A stretch of 64,000 nt of DNA, taken from positions 1,654,001-1,718,000 of the forward strand of contig NZ_CP012024.1 of NCBI RefSeq assembly GCF_001050115.1. The letters are read 5' to 3'. Source of the DNA: Bacillus smithii (GTDB taxonomy: Bacteria > Bacillota > Bacilli > Bacillales > DSM-4216). This document shows, piece after piece, positions 54,253-63,753 of the stretch (its first letter is position 1; each line of letters opens with the position of its first letter). Below the pieces are notes generated by a model. The model searched no databases and was not told the DNA's origin. It saw only the letters and a program-made list of their open reading frames with translations. The translations under genes were made by a program, and so were the position numbers.

Positions 54253-57200
54253 TTAATAGAAAATATGAAACTTTGTATGACTTCCGTTTTGTGTTGAAAT
54301 CACTTCTAATCTTGCATCGATTCGTTCTTTTAATTCAGGCACATGGGAAATAATTCCAACCAGACGTCCACTGTCTTGAATATCCATCAAAGCTTCGATC
54401 GCTTGATCTAAAGATTCAGGATCCAGTGTTCCAAATCCTTCGTCAATAAACATCGTTTCAAGAGAAATTCCGCCGGCATAGCTTTGAACAACATCCGCCA
54501 TGCCTAATGCAAGTGATAAAGACGCTTTAAAACTTTCACCGCCTGATAGCGTCTTTACATGGCGCGTCTGCCCTGTATATTGATCGTAAATCAATAATTC
54601 CAATCCACTTTGGACATTGCCTTTTGATCGCTCTCTTTTCCGCAGCATCCGGTACCTTCCACCCGTCATTTTTGCCAGTCTTTCATTGGCTGACAGCAAA
54701 ATATCATCAAGAAATGCAGCTAATACATACCGTTCAAATGTGAGCCTGTGCGGATTTTGTCCCTTTGTTATTTCATAAAGATGGCCAAATGTTTTATATT
54801 GTTCTTCCAGTTGCTCCAGTTCTTTGTTAATGTCCGTCACGTTTTGATAAATCATCTCATTATTTTGGATCGTTAAAAGAGTGGAAGTTCTTTTTTCATC
54901 CAGTTGGGCTAGTTCTTCCATTATTTCGTTTAATTTTTGATTGAAACGATTCAAATCGGGAATTTGGATACCTGCTAACACTCGTTCAAGTTCGTCCATA
55001 CGAGAAGAGACATAGCGATATCGTTCCCAAAATTCCTGGATGGTATTTTCCAGCATTTTGATTTCCTTTTCTGTTCGTTTGGCCTTTTCGTAATGCCGAT
55101 AATCGGGAAATCCTTCTTCTTTCAGCATCTGTTTAAATGTATTTCTTTCCAAGTCCATCTGTTTCGTTTTTTCTAATAATGTATTGGTAACTTCCTCCAC
55201 ACGGGATTGTAATTTTACCATACTCATGTTCAGTTCTTGATATCGTTTTTGAGCCTCGTCATAAGACTTTTGCAAAGATTCCTGATACTGGATCCGCTTT
55301 TGCAAAGCTTTTTGAAACGACGACTTTGAACGCAAATTCTCTGGTATTTGTGTGTTCATTCGTTCAATATTGGCTCGTTTCATCATCATTTGCTTTTCGA
55401 TTTCATCTACAGTTTCCAAGCATTTTTCCAGAGCATTTTCCACTTGTTGTTTTTCGACTGTCAATTGCTCCGCTTCGGTTTTCAGCTCTTGTTCTTTTCG
55501 TAGAGCTTTTTTATCCTCCTGCTGCCGAAGTTTCAACTCTTGCAAACTAGATTGCTGCGAACGGATATCGGATGATAAAGACTCCTCCGAGAAATTCGGA
55601 AAAAGGTTTTCTAGTTCCTTTTGAATTTCTTCTTTTGAGTTTTCGATCGTTTTCATTTCGAGTTGTAGTTGAAAGAATCTTCTTTCCGCTTCTTGTTTGC
55701 GCCGTTCTACCTCGGCAGCCTTTTCTTTCGCGGAGTTTAGATCTTCTTCGGAAGGTAATTCCTGTTTATATTGCGCCGGAGCAGGGTGGTGAACAGAACC
55801 GCAAACAGGGCAAGGCTCATGTTCTTGCAGTTTTTGAGCCAATATTCCCGCTTGTCCATCAAACCACTCTTTTTCTAAATGCCGAACGGTCGCTTTTGCA
55901 TCGAGAAGCGCTCTTTCGGTTGCCTGAAGCTGCTCATTAGCCACCGCTAATGCTGAAAGGATACGCTCTTTTCGATGTTGTTCATCTTGATATTTTAACA
56001 GCCGATTGACAATCCTTTCTGTTTTTTCGATCAAACGTTCACGCTGTAATAGGGCTAATTTCGTTTGTTCGAGTTCACTCAGCAAAGTATTTTTTTGTTC
56101 TAACCTTTCTTCGATTTTTTCCAATTGATCTGAATAGGTTTGTTTCTCTTGTTGCAGCTCTTTCCATTGGGCCTCCATCTTATCGAGAGCAATCGTTTCT
56201 TCTTCATACGATTGGATATCGTTTTCAAGGGCTTTTAAACGACTCACTGCTTCTACCGCTCTTTTTCTCTCTTCTTCTTTCGCTTGTTCTTCTTCCCAAT
56301 TCTTTTGAGCTGCTGCCAGCTGAGGCTCTATTTCCGATAGTTGGTTCTGAAATATTTGTTTTCGCTTTTCAAATTCTTGAATTTCAGCATGCAAGCGTCG
56401 ACACTGATTTTCTTGTTGATCCAGTTTGGCCGCTTTTTTCGCTCTTTCGACTTCCAATTGCTGTTTTTCCACTTCTTCGATTTGACGTTCAAGCTTTGTT
56501 TTTTCTTCTTCCAACTGGCGCTTTAAAGTAAATTGATCAAGGATCGCTTTTCCTTGCGTGATTTGTTCTTTCAGCTGATCACGTTGCACTTGCTTTTCCG
56601 AAATTTCACTTTTAATCGACTCATATTGGCTTCTCCACTCTTTTAACTCCGATGAAAGCAGTTCTAATATGCGTTGTGGATCCACTATTTCCTGATGAAG
56701 TGCTTCAAGAAGTTCGCTGTTTTGAGTGCGAATGCTTTTTAACAGCCGTTCTTGTTCCTGTTTTCTCTGCTGAACGATTGATTTTAGCTGGTCCGCTTCT
56801 TCTTTTAATTTTTCTTCAATTTTTTTATACAGTTCTGTATGAAACAATTTCTGCAAAATCGCTTCTTTCTCTTTGCTGTCCGAAACAAGCAGCTTGCGAA
56901 ATTCTCCTTGGGGAATCATCAAAATTTGTCGAAACTGATGGGCATCCAGCTGGATTAATTCTTTGATCTTCTCCTCCGTTTCCCGAACATTGGAAGCAAT
57001 GATTTGTTTCTCCCCTTGATCTGTTATACGGTAAAGCTCTGCCTTAGCATTTACTGTCGTCATACCGTCTCCTCTTGCTTTCTTCTTTTCTTGCTGAGGC
57101 GATCGGACAATGTAATAAGTTTGTCCACGCAGCGAAAACAATAAAGAAACTTCCGTCAAAGTCTCTGGATCGGCAAAATGGCTGCGAAGATCGGTTCCGC

Positions 57201-57384
57201 TCCGATCTTCTCCGCTCGCCTTTCCATAAATAGCAAAACAAATGCCGTCAAAAATCGTTGTTTTCCCTGCTCCTGTTTTCCCGGTTATCACAAACATGGT
57301 TCTGTTTCCTAATTTCGTGAAATCAATCACTTCTTTTCCCGCGTACGGTCCAAACGCTTGTAAAGTGAGCCGAAGAGGCCTCAT
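54253..57384 (-). CDS. sbcC: Nuclease SbcCD subunit C
   Basis: 1043 residues from ATG 57384. It is a Rad50-like ATPase: N-terminal Walker A GKTGAGKTTIF, and two very long coiled coils flanking the zinc hook CPVC (EPCPVCGSVHHPA, near residue 500). The C-terminal lobe has signature LSGGESF and Walker B ETMFIDEGFGTLD. With SbcD it opens DNA hairpins and processes blocked double-strand ends. Its ribosome binding site AAGGAGGTG lies within the end of sbcD, so translation is coupled. Confidence 0.95.
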   Translation of the reverse strand: MRPLRLTLQAFGPYAGKEVIDFTKLGNRTMFVITGKTGAGKTTIFDGICFAIYGKASGEDRSGTDLRSHFADPETLTEVSLLFSLRGQTYYIVRSPQQEKKKARGDGMTTVNAKAELYRITDQGEKQIIASNVRETEEKIKELIQLDAHQFRQILMIPQGEFRKLLVSDSKEKEAILQKLFHTELYKKIEEKLKEEADQLKSIVQQRKQEQERLLKSIRTQNSELLEALHQEIVDPQRILELLSSELKEWRSQYESIKSEISEKQVQRDQLKEQITQGKAILDQFTLKRQLEEEKTKLERQIEEVEKQQLEVERAKKAAKLDQQENQCRRLHAEIQEFEKRKQIFQNQLSEIEPQLAAAQKNWEEEQAKEEERKRAVEAVSRLKALENDIQSYEEETIALDKMEAQWKELQQEKQTYSDQLEKIEERLEQKNTLLSELEQTKLALLQRERLIEKTERIVNRLLKYQDEQHRKERILSALAVANEQLQATERALLDAKATVRHLEKEWFDGQAGILAQKLQEHEPCPVCGSVHHPAPAQYKQELPSEEDLNSAKEKAAEVERRKQEAERRFFQLQLEMKTIENSKEEIQKELENLFPNFSEESLSSDIRSQQSSLQELKLRQQEDKKALRKEQELKTEAEQLTVEKQQVENALEKCLETVDEIEKQMMMKRANIERMNTQIPENLRSKSSFQKALQKRIQYQESLQKSYDEAQKRYQELNMSMVKLQSRVEEVTNTLLEKTKQMDLERNTFKQMLKEEGFPDYRHYEKAKRTEKEIKMLENTIQEFWERYRYVSSRMDELERVLAGIQIPDLNRFNQKLNEIMEELAQLDEKRTSTLLTIQNNEMIYQNVTDINKELEQLEEQYKTFGHLYEITKGQNPHRLTFERYVLAAFLDDILLSANERLAKMTGGRYRMLRKRERSKGNVQSGLELLIYDQYTGQTRHVKTLSGGESFKASLSLALGMADVVQSYAGGISLETMFIDEGFGTLDPESLDQAIEALMDIQDSGRLVGIISHVPELKERIDARLEVISTQNGSHTKFHIFY

Positions 57385-57386
57385 GG

Positions 57387-58526
57387 TCACAGCACCTCCT
57401 TTTTGACGCTTTCTATGATGGTTTTCATTATGGATCTTTTCTCATCTGTAAACGGTCTAGTAGTCATCTGTTCATAAAAGCGCTGAAACAACTCTAATTC
57501 TGATACTTCTTTTTCTTTCATAATAAAATATTGTTCTTTCCTTCTTTCGTCCAAAAAATCTACTTTTCTCTCTAAATGGAGAACATTAGGATATATTTTT
57601 CGCAATTTCCCAATTGGGTCAATTAATGCTCCTTCATCCAACAGGGTAATTTTTAAGAAATCATCCGTTTTTTGCTGTTGATAAAAAGCAGGATCAAGCA
57701 GTTCATCGAGATATCCTTCCAATTCTCTTAAATCGAATTTTGGAGTCAGTTTTTCTTCTCTGATCTCAAACTGTCCGTTGTCATCCAATTCGATGATCGT
57801 TACACTTTTCTTTTGATTCGCTTCTGAAAACGAATATTTCAACAATGAACCAGAATAACGAATGGTTGGATGAGAAAGAGCGTTTGGACTGTGCAAATGT
57901 CCAAGAGCGGTATAATGGAACGGAGAAAATACATCTGCAGAAATACAACCAGAGCCACCGACAGCTAACGTCCTTTCTGAGTCCGTCGTTTTTCCTCCAA
58001 GAACGAAAGCATGACCTATTAAAATATTGATCTCATTCGGATTTAATTGTTTTTCAATTTCTCCGATGATCGCTTTCATGGCATCTTCATGCGTATGTAT
58101 CGAATCATCACCCAATAATTCCCTCACGATTCCAGGTTCGCTGTAAGGAATTAAATAAAAATTAACCCCTTCTATCCGAACAGGCGTAAAATCCGTTGTG
58201 AGTTTTCCCTTTAAATAAAACTGACTGCGCCGGAACCAAGATGAACCAAACGAAAGACGTTCGGCGCTGTCATGATTACCGGAAATAGCGAGTACCGGCA
58301 CTTTTAATTCAACATTGAGTTGGTATAACACTTCGTTTAACAGTTCGACCGCCTCTGTCGGTGGAACGGATCGGTCATATAAATCGCCAGCGATCAATAC
58401 GGCATCCGGCTGTTCTCTTTCTACTAATTGAACAAATTGCCTTAACACTTCTCTCTGCTGTTCTGTCATATAAATTCCGTGAACAAGTTTTCCTAAGTGC
58501 CAATCGGCAGTATGAATCAATTTCAT
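57387..58526 (-). CDS. sbcD: Nuclease SbcCD subunit D
   Basis: 379 residues from ATG 58526. Mre11-like metallophosphoesterase: HTADWHLGK, IAGDLYDRSVPP, SGNHDSAERL, then GHAFV and ALGHLHSP complete the metal-binding set. It provides the Mn2+-dependent nuclease of the SbcCD complex. The stop is 2 bases before the sbcC ATG. Confidence 0.95.
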   Translation of the reverse strand: MKLIHTADWHLGKLVHGIYMTEQQREVLRQFVQLVEREQPDAVLIAGDLYDRSVPPTEAVELLNEVLYQLNVELKVPVLAISGNHDSAERLSFGSSWFRRSQFYLKGKLTTDFTPVRIEGVNFYLIPYSEPGIVRELLGDDSIHTHEDAMKAIIGEIEKQLNPNEINILIGHAFVLGGKTTDSERTLAVGGSGCISADVFSPFHYTALGHLHSPNALSHPTIRYSGSLLKYSFSEANQKKSVTIIELDDNGQFEIREEKLTPKFDLRELEGYLDELLDPAFYQQQKTDDFLKITLLDEGALIDPIGKLRKIYPNVLHLERKVDFLDERRKEQYFIMKEKEVSELELFQRFYEQMTTRPFTDEKRSIMKTIIESVKKEVL

Positions 58527-58798
58527 GATATCGATCACCTTTTCCTCGTTATAACTCCAAAGAAATAAAAACGTCCGCTCTTAATTGTGTTTGATAGCGG
58601 GTAAAAATGTTTCTTTCTCACAGTCGTTTTTGCCTCTAATATTCATACGAGTTTCATTGATTTCATTATAACAAAATTTCTTTCCGCCATTCTCTCAGAA
58701 GGAGTGAACGAACTCTCTTAATGGTGGAGAAAAGTTGTAGTTTTTCCATTCTTTGTCTATAATGATATCAATCAATGTTCGAATGACGGAGGTAGTCT

Positions 58799-59224
58799 AT
58801 GCTTGTCGGCTGGTTTTCTTATTTTATTTTGCTGTGGGGAATCTTTTTGATTATAACCATTTCCATCGGCGGTTTTTTCATGTTTCGCAAATTTTTGAAA
58901 CGGCTTCCGAAAGCGGACGGTAAATCCGACATGGACTGGGAAGAATATTATGTAGAGAAGACACGCCATTTATGGGATGACACCCATAAAGCCATTTTGG
59001 AAGAGCTTGTCAGTCCGGTTCCTGAACTGTTTCGAGATGTCGCCCGTCATAAAATTGCCGGCAAAATCGGAGAACTTGCTTTAAATGAACAAGCCGAACG
59101 GATGAACATGGACTTAATTATTCGGGGTTATATCATGGCCACTCCAAAAAGAGATCACAAATTTTTAAGAAAAAAGCTGACGGCAATGAATGTGGATTTA
59201 TCAAAGTACGAACATTTCTTTTGA
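58799..59224 (+). CDS. yneK: DUF2621 family membrane protein (YneK)
   Basis: 141 residues. One N-terminal membrane segment (FILLWGIFLIITISIGGFFMF) and a cytoplasmic helical domain (WEEYYVEKTRHLWDDTHKAI, then VARHKIAGKIGELALNE). It matches the DUF2621/YneK family of unknown function, located next to ccdC as in B. subtilis. ATG follows CGGAGG. Confidence 0.85.
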   Translation: MLVGWFSYFILLWGIFLIITISIGGFFMFRKFLKRLPKADGKSDMDWEEYYVEKTRHLWDDTHKAILEELVSPVPELFRDVARHKIAGKIGELALNEQAERMNMDLIIRGYIMATPKRDHKFLRKKLTAMNVDLSKYEHFF

Positions 59225-59235
59225 ACATAGAGGAA

Positions 59236-59281
59236 AGGCTGGCTCTATCAGGATTGAATCCTATGAGCCAGCCTCTTTTTT
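59236..59281. terminator. Bidirectional terminator between yneK and ccdC
   Basis: AGGCTGGCTC and GAGCCAGCCT pair at the base, with an inner GGATT/AATCC stem. CTTTTTT follows on the plus strand. Confidence 0.85.
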
Positions 59282-59324
59282 GTATAAACTTTAACAGAAA
59301 AATTCATCGAACAAAATTCTCTTT

Positions 59325-59813
59325 TTACAGGCTATTCGTTTGAATGGGGCCATCGTTTAATTGATTCAGCATCTTTTTATACTGAATGTACATCGCAATT
59401 CTCCAAGGAACAATCATCGAAAATGCCAGCAAGAAGAACATTCCGCTCAGCTGACCTACATGAATAGTAGTACTTAAAATGGCTTTTACGATCAATCGAA
59501 CAATTAAAAGCGTCACTAAAATATAAACGAAAGCTTTTGATCGTTTTAAATAAATTTCATTATCACGAATTTCAAATCTCGACGTTTTAATTAAAATAAT
59601 GGAACAAAGCATTCCAAGCATAATGGATTCCATCATTTCCATTGGTGTTATCCGAAATTGCGGAAACAAATACATCAAACTGCCAGTGCTCATAAAAATC
59701 GGCGGCAAAATGATTTTCTTAACGGATGTTGGCTTTTTAGCTGCTTTTAATCGAATCATGATGACGGAAACACCCATCACTACAGCAAAGATAGATGAAG
59801 CGATTAACCACAT
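59325..59813 (-). CDS. ccdC: CcdC family membrane protein
   Basis: 162 residues from ATG 59813 (AAAGGTG upstream). Four to five hydrophobic segments are visible, with a conserved PPIFMSTGSLMYLFPQFR loop. This is the CcdC/YneJ family encoded with ccdA in Bacillus; its function in cytochrome c maturation is not established. Here it is separated from ccdA by a transposase gene. Confidence 0.85.
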   Translation of the reverse strand: MWLIASSIFAVVMGVSVIMIRLKAAKKPTSVKKIILPPIFMSTGSLMYLFPQFRITPMEMMESIMLGMLCSIILIKTSRFEIRDNEIYLKRSKAFVYILVTLLIVRLIVKAILSTTIHVGQLSGMFFLLAFSMIVPWRIAMYIQYKKMLNQLNDGPIQTNSL

Positions 59814-60028
59814 CTGAATCACCTTTTTTCAAATTTTTAAAACGTTTTTTTCGTACAAACTATATGAACAATGATCGGTTTTGATTCACACGCTCCATTT
59901 CTTTCAGTTTGTCGATAAGAAATTTTTTTATGAATGTAGATTTGCACGAACTATTATATAACATTTTGATGATGAAAACAAAAAATTACCTTATTTTGAG
60001 TCAGTCAAGACTTTGTGGGAATTTTTTT

Positions 60029-60068
60029 GGTTCGCTGAAAATAGATGTAAGTCATAGGTTAGCGAACC
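60029..60068. repeat. Inverted repeat flanked by T and A runs
   Basis: GGTTCGCT (60029-60036) and AGCGAACC (60061-60068) are complementary. There are T runs outside both arms on the plus strand. It may be a bidirectional terminator or the left end of the ISLre2 element; GCGAACC occurs again at 61637-61643 on the far side. Confidence 0.4.
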
Positions 60069-60144
60069 ATTTTTTTGAATTTCATCCGTAAGCGCTTTCG
60101 GACTCTCATCCCTTGCCATGACAGACGAATATGTATACCTTTTT

Positions 60145-61512
60145 TTACCATCCCTTGAATTCAGACAGGGCATGATAGATCGGAGTCCCGGACGATTGCT
60201 GTAAATATGGCACGTTATTCCGCGTTACCTCTGGAAGAAGACGGCGGATGCGTTGTTTCGCCTTGTTCACGATCGTCTGTTTGGTAGATGCCGTTTCCTC
60301 CGCCGGATGCGACGATTCTTCTCCTAAACGATGTCCGAAAAGACGAATCCCATCCATCCGGGCAATCATTGCCTTGAAAAACGCCCTGAGTCCCTTGTCT
60401 GTCCAACTGCGGCGGTATTTCACCCGATACGCCAGCTGGCTCATCACGCTTTCAGCCCTCCCCATCGGATACATGCCCGTTGTGTCCACTCCTTGCTCCT
60501 TCAGCCATTCCCGGTAATCACGGATGCATCCCGGCATCGATTCGATCCGGTGGATCAAGGCAGCCAGCTGTTGTTCTTTCGCTTCGTCCCCCAGCGTGCC
60601 GAGGGCGCTGTTCAGTTCCACAAGCAGCTTCTCTTCATCCTGCTTCGCCAGCTTTTGCCGAATCGCCTGCCACCGTGGATGGCCCGAGAGGCATTGGCGC
60701 AACTCACGCGCCACGTGGAATCGATCCAATTGGAAGCAGACCCGTCCTTTGAAATACTCCCGGCACGCGGTAATCCATGGAGCGCCGTCCCCGTTGATGA
60801 CAAGAAGATCCCGACACGGATCATAGGCATATTCGTTCATCAAAAATTCCTCGAAGCCTTCCCACACCTCCCCCTTGCCTTCATGGACGTAATGGCGCTG
60901 ATTCACGAATTCGATCCGTGAGCCGTTGCGCTTCCATCCTTCGTGAACGGTCAGGATTTTGTCTTCCTTGGCCCGTTTTCCCTTCCCTTGGAGAGAGACA
61001 AACAGTCCATCGGCCTCCACAAACAGCACCCGTCCATATCGCTGGTCAACCGGGCAGTGCAGCGGAACTTCAGCCTCGAGCACCAACTGGCGGATCGTCT
61101 CATGGCTCATCACCGGATACCCGACCATCTGGGCAAGCGTATGAGCCGCTTTGCGATAGGAAGAGCACTCCACAGCCAATCCCATCGCCGTTTCTTCTAG
61201 ACAAGGGCTGATTGACTGCGATCCATCAAACGCTAAAAAGGAATCAAGCAAAAACGTGTAACGGTTTTGTTCTCGGTCTAAATAGTAGTTTCGCTCAAAG
61301 GTAACTTCGCCAAACAAGGTTTGAATCGTGGTGCGTCGTTTGTCTTTCAAGTGGTACCGGCGCTTGTCCCGGGTTTCCGCCAATTGTCGGTCGATGTCCT
61401 CCAACAGAGCCGTAAACAGCTCGGTGAAGGCGTTTTGCAAGGCTCGAAACAAATCAAGTTCGATCTCTTTCCATGTCAACGAATTTGTGGTAAGATGTTG
61501 TTGAATATTCAT
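60145..61512 (-). CDS. ISLre2-family transposase (UPF0236)
   Basis: 455 residues. Diagnostic segments are TLFGEVTFERNYYLDREQNR near 65-90, VEADGLFVSLQGKGKRAKED, and LLVINGDGAPWI with conserved acidic residues. The C-terminal half has the YPMGRAESVMSQLAYRVKYR pattern. The protein appears full length. ATG follows AGGAGGAGAG, which lies in one arm of a hairpin. Base composition differs from the flanking genes. Confidence 0.9.
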   Translation of the reverse strand: MNIQQHLTTNSLTWKEIELDLFRALQNAFTELFTALLEDIDRQLAETRDKRRYHLKDKRRTTIQTLFGEVTFERNYYLDREQNRYTFLLDSFLAFDGSQSISPCLEETAMGLAVECSSYRKAAHTLAQMVGYPVMSHETIRQLVLEAEVPLHCPVDQRYGRVLFVEADGLFVSLQGKGKRAKEDKILTVHEGWKRNGSRIEFVNQRHYVHEGKGEVWEGFEEFLMNEYAYDPCRDLLVINGDGAPWITACREYFKGRVCFQLDRFHVARELRQCLSGHPRWQAIRQKLAKQDEEKLLVELNSALGTLGDEAKEQQLAALIHRIESMPGCIRDYREWLKEQGVDTTGMYPMGRAESVMSQLAYRVKYRRSWTDKGLRAFFKAMIARMDGIRLFGHRLGEESSHPAEETASTKQTIVNKAKQRIRRLLPEVTRNNVPYLQQSSGTPIYHALSEFKGW

Positions 61513-61513
61513 G

Positions 61514-61572
61514 GGACTCTCTCCTCCTGTTTGATGGTGTGAACAATGATCATCTTACCAGGGAGAGAGTCC
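61514..61572 (-). promoter_or_regulatory. Hairpin covering the ISLre2 transposase ribosome binding site
   Basis: GGACTCTCTCC (61514-61524) is exactly complementary to GGAGAGAGTCC (61562-61572). On the minus strand the second arm overlaps the AGGAGGAGAG ribosome binding site next to the ATG, so transcripts entering from outside would hide it. On the plus strand TTTTTT follows, making it terminator-like too. Confidence 0.6.
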
Positions 61573-61619
61573 TTTTTTCATGTTTCCTGCTTGGGATCCT
61601 ACCGCACTTTGCTTGGTGG

Positions 61620-61668
61620 CCCCGATGAGGGGGATTGCGAACCTACGTTCCCAACCCCCTCATCGGGG
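61620..61668. repeat. Perfect 14-bp GC-rich inverted repeat
   Basis: CCCCGATGAGGGGG (61620-61633) and CCCCCTCATCGGGG (61655-61668) around a 21-base loop. No T run follows. It is probably part of or adjacent to the ISLre2 end; a strong structure in either strand's RNA. Confidence 0.6.
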
Positions 61669-61800
61669 AATTCTAAGAATTTCTCCCACAAACATTTTAC
61701 TCACACCCTTATTTTTCAATTCATTCTTTTTTAATACCTCTTTTCAAGAACGATGAATCGTTTTCGAAATGATATTTATTAAAACGGCACCATTTTTTGG

Positions 61801-62508
61801 CTAAAATCCTTGAAACGTACCAAATAGCTGATTAAACACCATGATGATTTTCGTCAACCAGTCAAAAAACAAGAGCACTCCCATCAAAATCATCAAATAT
61901 CCACCCACTTTGACGATCCATCCACTATGTGTCCGCATCCATTTCAATCTGCCGATAAAGAATGACAAAATAAAAAACGGAATAGCGAAACCAAGCGTAT
62001 AGGCAGACATATAAAGGAATCCAGATTCCGGATTGGAGGCTGCTAAAGCGATGACAGACATTAAAATGGGGCCCGTACATGGCGTCCAGCCGGCGGCAAA
62101 GGCCATCCCTATCAAGATGGAGCCTAAGTAGCCAGAAGGCCGGTTTTTAAATTGAAAGCGCCGCTCCTTCATGAAAAATTCGGGTTTCAATAGGCCGGCT
62201 ACGATCAAACCAAAAAAAATAATGCATAAAGCGCCAATTTGTCGGATGAGATCTTGATAGTTGCGAAAAAAGGATCCAACAAAGGAAGTGGCAAATCCAA
62301 GTGAAATAAAAATAGCAGAAAATCCGACTAAAAAAAAGAAAGTATGGAGCAAACTTCTCTTTTGCAACATAGCGTTTTCTGTTTTTAACTCATTGACACT
62401 CATTCCTGTTATATAGGATAAAAAAGCAGGATATAAAGGCAGACAGCAGGGAGAAATAAAACTTAAAAACCCCGCTCCAAAAGCCAGCAGCCCATTTACA
62501 TCGGTCAA
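61801..62508 (-). CDS. ccdA: Cytochrome c biogenesis protein CcdA
   Basis: 235 residues from TTG 62508, behind GGGAGTGG; this length equals that of B. subtilis CcdA. Six hydrophobic segments. The two conserved Cys are in [13 protein letters not shown] and [11 protein letters not shown]. It passes electrons from cytoplasmic thioredoxin across the membrane to extracytoplasmic thiol proteins such as ResA, needed for heme attachment to apocytochrome c. Confidence 0.93.
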   Translation of the reverse strand: MTDVNGLLAFGAGFLSFISPCCLPLYPAFLSYITGMSVNELKTENAMLQKRSLLHTFFFLVGFSAIFISLGFATSFVGSFFRNYQDLIRQIGALCIIFFGLIVAGLLKPEFFMKERRFQFKNRPSGYLGSILIGMAFAAGWTPCTGPILMSVIALAASNPESGFLYMSAYTLGFAIPFFILSFFIGRLKWMRTHSGWIVKVGGYLMILMGVLLFFDWLTKIIMVFNQLFGTFQGF

Positions 62509-62705
62509 TCGTTCCACTCCCTTTCTTTCGTTCTTCCATTTTAGCAGAGACGCAGACGAAATTTCCGCCTGAAAATTTGAACATTTTGTGGCAAGCTGAT
62601 CGAGTTTCAAGAAACTATTAAGAAAACTCTTCGCATCCTAACATCCATTCTTTTCTTTCTTCCGGATTATATCATCAGCAAAATGTTTGCTTAAACAAAA
62701 AGAAA

Positions 62706-63617
62706 TTATTCACTATCATACTGATTCATAAGCGGGATGATAGATTTCTTCACTAGTTCAATAAAGGCACGTACTGTCGGGGATAGATTGCCGCTTTTCC
62801 AAGCAAGAGCGGTCGTAGTATATGGATGATTCCGAATGTTACGATAAATGACTTTATTTTTAAAAATGCTTTGTATGGAAGCTGGTACAAGAGCAACGCC
62901 CATTCCCGATGAAACAAGCGATAGAACCGTAGATAATTCTTTTGTTTCTTGCACTACCTTTGGACTAAATCCTGCCTGATAACATAATTTTATCAATGTA
63001 TCATAATGTCTCTGATTTGCCTTTCTTCCCGTCACTATGAATGGATCATTGGATAAATCGTTAAGATTGATCGAAGATGTTTCGCGTGCTAGTGGATGAT
63101 CCTTTGGTAAAGCGATCACCATAGGCTCTTGTCGAATGACTTCAAAAAGTACGTTGTCATTTTCAATAGGATGACATAGTATGCCCACATCAATACGTCC
63201 TTCGTGTAAAGCTTTCACTTGTTCTTCTGTCGTTAACTGTTGTAAATCAATATGAATATTAGGGTATTTTTTTCGATAATGCTGAATAATGGCTGGAAGA
63301 ATATCATAGGATGCGGATGAGATGAAACCGATTGCTATTTCTCCGATCTCACCACGGTTCACCATTCTGACTGTTTCAATTGCGTCCTCTAAATTCTTCA
63401 AAATCAGATAAACTTTTTCTAAAAACACCTGCCCTTCTTTTGTTAACTCTACCTTCCTTTTCGTTCGATGGAAAAGCGGCACTCCTATTTCTTCTTCTAA
63501 TTGGCGAATTTGAGAACTTAGCGGGGGCTGTGCCATATTTAAACGAGCAGCAGCTTTTCCAAAATGTAATTCTTCAGCAACTGTTACGAAATATTTTAAA
63601 TGTCGTAGTTCCAACAC
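62706..63617 (-). CDS. LysR-family transcriptional regulator
   Basis: 303 residues, standard length. The helix-turn-helix contains FGKAAARLNMAQPPLSSQIR, the CatR/BenM-like subgroup pattern (MAQPPLSxQI), followed by the full effector domain. Divergent from an MFS transporter gene, with a palindrome between, so it likely controls that transporter. Confidence 0.92.
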   Translation of the reverse strand: MLELRHLKYFVTVAEELHFGKAAARLNMAQPPLSSQIRQLEEEIGVPLFHRTKRKVELTKEGQVFLEKVYLILKNLEDAIETVRMVNRGEIGEIAIGFISSASYDILPAIIQHYRKKYPNIHIDLQQLTTEEQVKALHEGRIDVGILCHPIENDNVLFEVIRQEPMVIALPKDHPLARETSSINLNDLSNDPFIVTGRKANQRHYDTLIKLCYQAGFSPKVVQETKELSTVLSLVSSGMGVALVPASIQSIFKNKVIYRNIRNHPYTTTALAWKSGNLSPTVRAFIELVKKSIIPLMNQYDSE

Positions 63618-63629
63618 TTTCCTCTCCTT

Positions 63630-63652
63630 ATTAATACTTATTATGTATTAAT
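63630..63652. promoter_or_regulatory. Candidate LysR operator
   Basis: ATTAATAC (63630-63637) and GTATTAAT (63645-63652) form a perfect 8-bp-arm palindrome with a 7-base centre. It lies 13 bases from the regulator start and fits the T-N11-A rule. Confidence 0.6.
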
Positions 63653-63753
63653 GTATCCTTAAATATATATTAGACGTATAAAAATGATTCTTGTAAAGTG
63701 AAATTACGAAGGTTCCATTCAAAAAGAATGATTCAATGAAAATGGAGGTTAGT

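Larger units (their letters stand above)
60029..61643 (-). mobile_element. ISLre2-family insertion sequence, ends uncertain
   Basis: The transposase family is clear but the ends are not. The only matching inverted end candidates are GGTTCGC at 60029 and its complement GCGAACC ending at 61643, just 7 bp, with no target duplication visible beside them. The element lies between ccdC and ccdA, where yneI is expected. The codon third positions are clearly more G/C-rich than in neighbouring genes, suggesting acquisition from a higher-GC relative. Confidence 0.55.

Noticed and set aside
60331..60921. Plus-strand open frame of 196 codons over the ISLre2 transposase
   Set aside because: Antisense to a clear transposase; the length is explained by its G/C-rich third positions, which remove stop codons from other frames.
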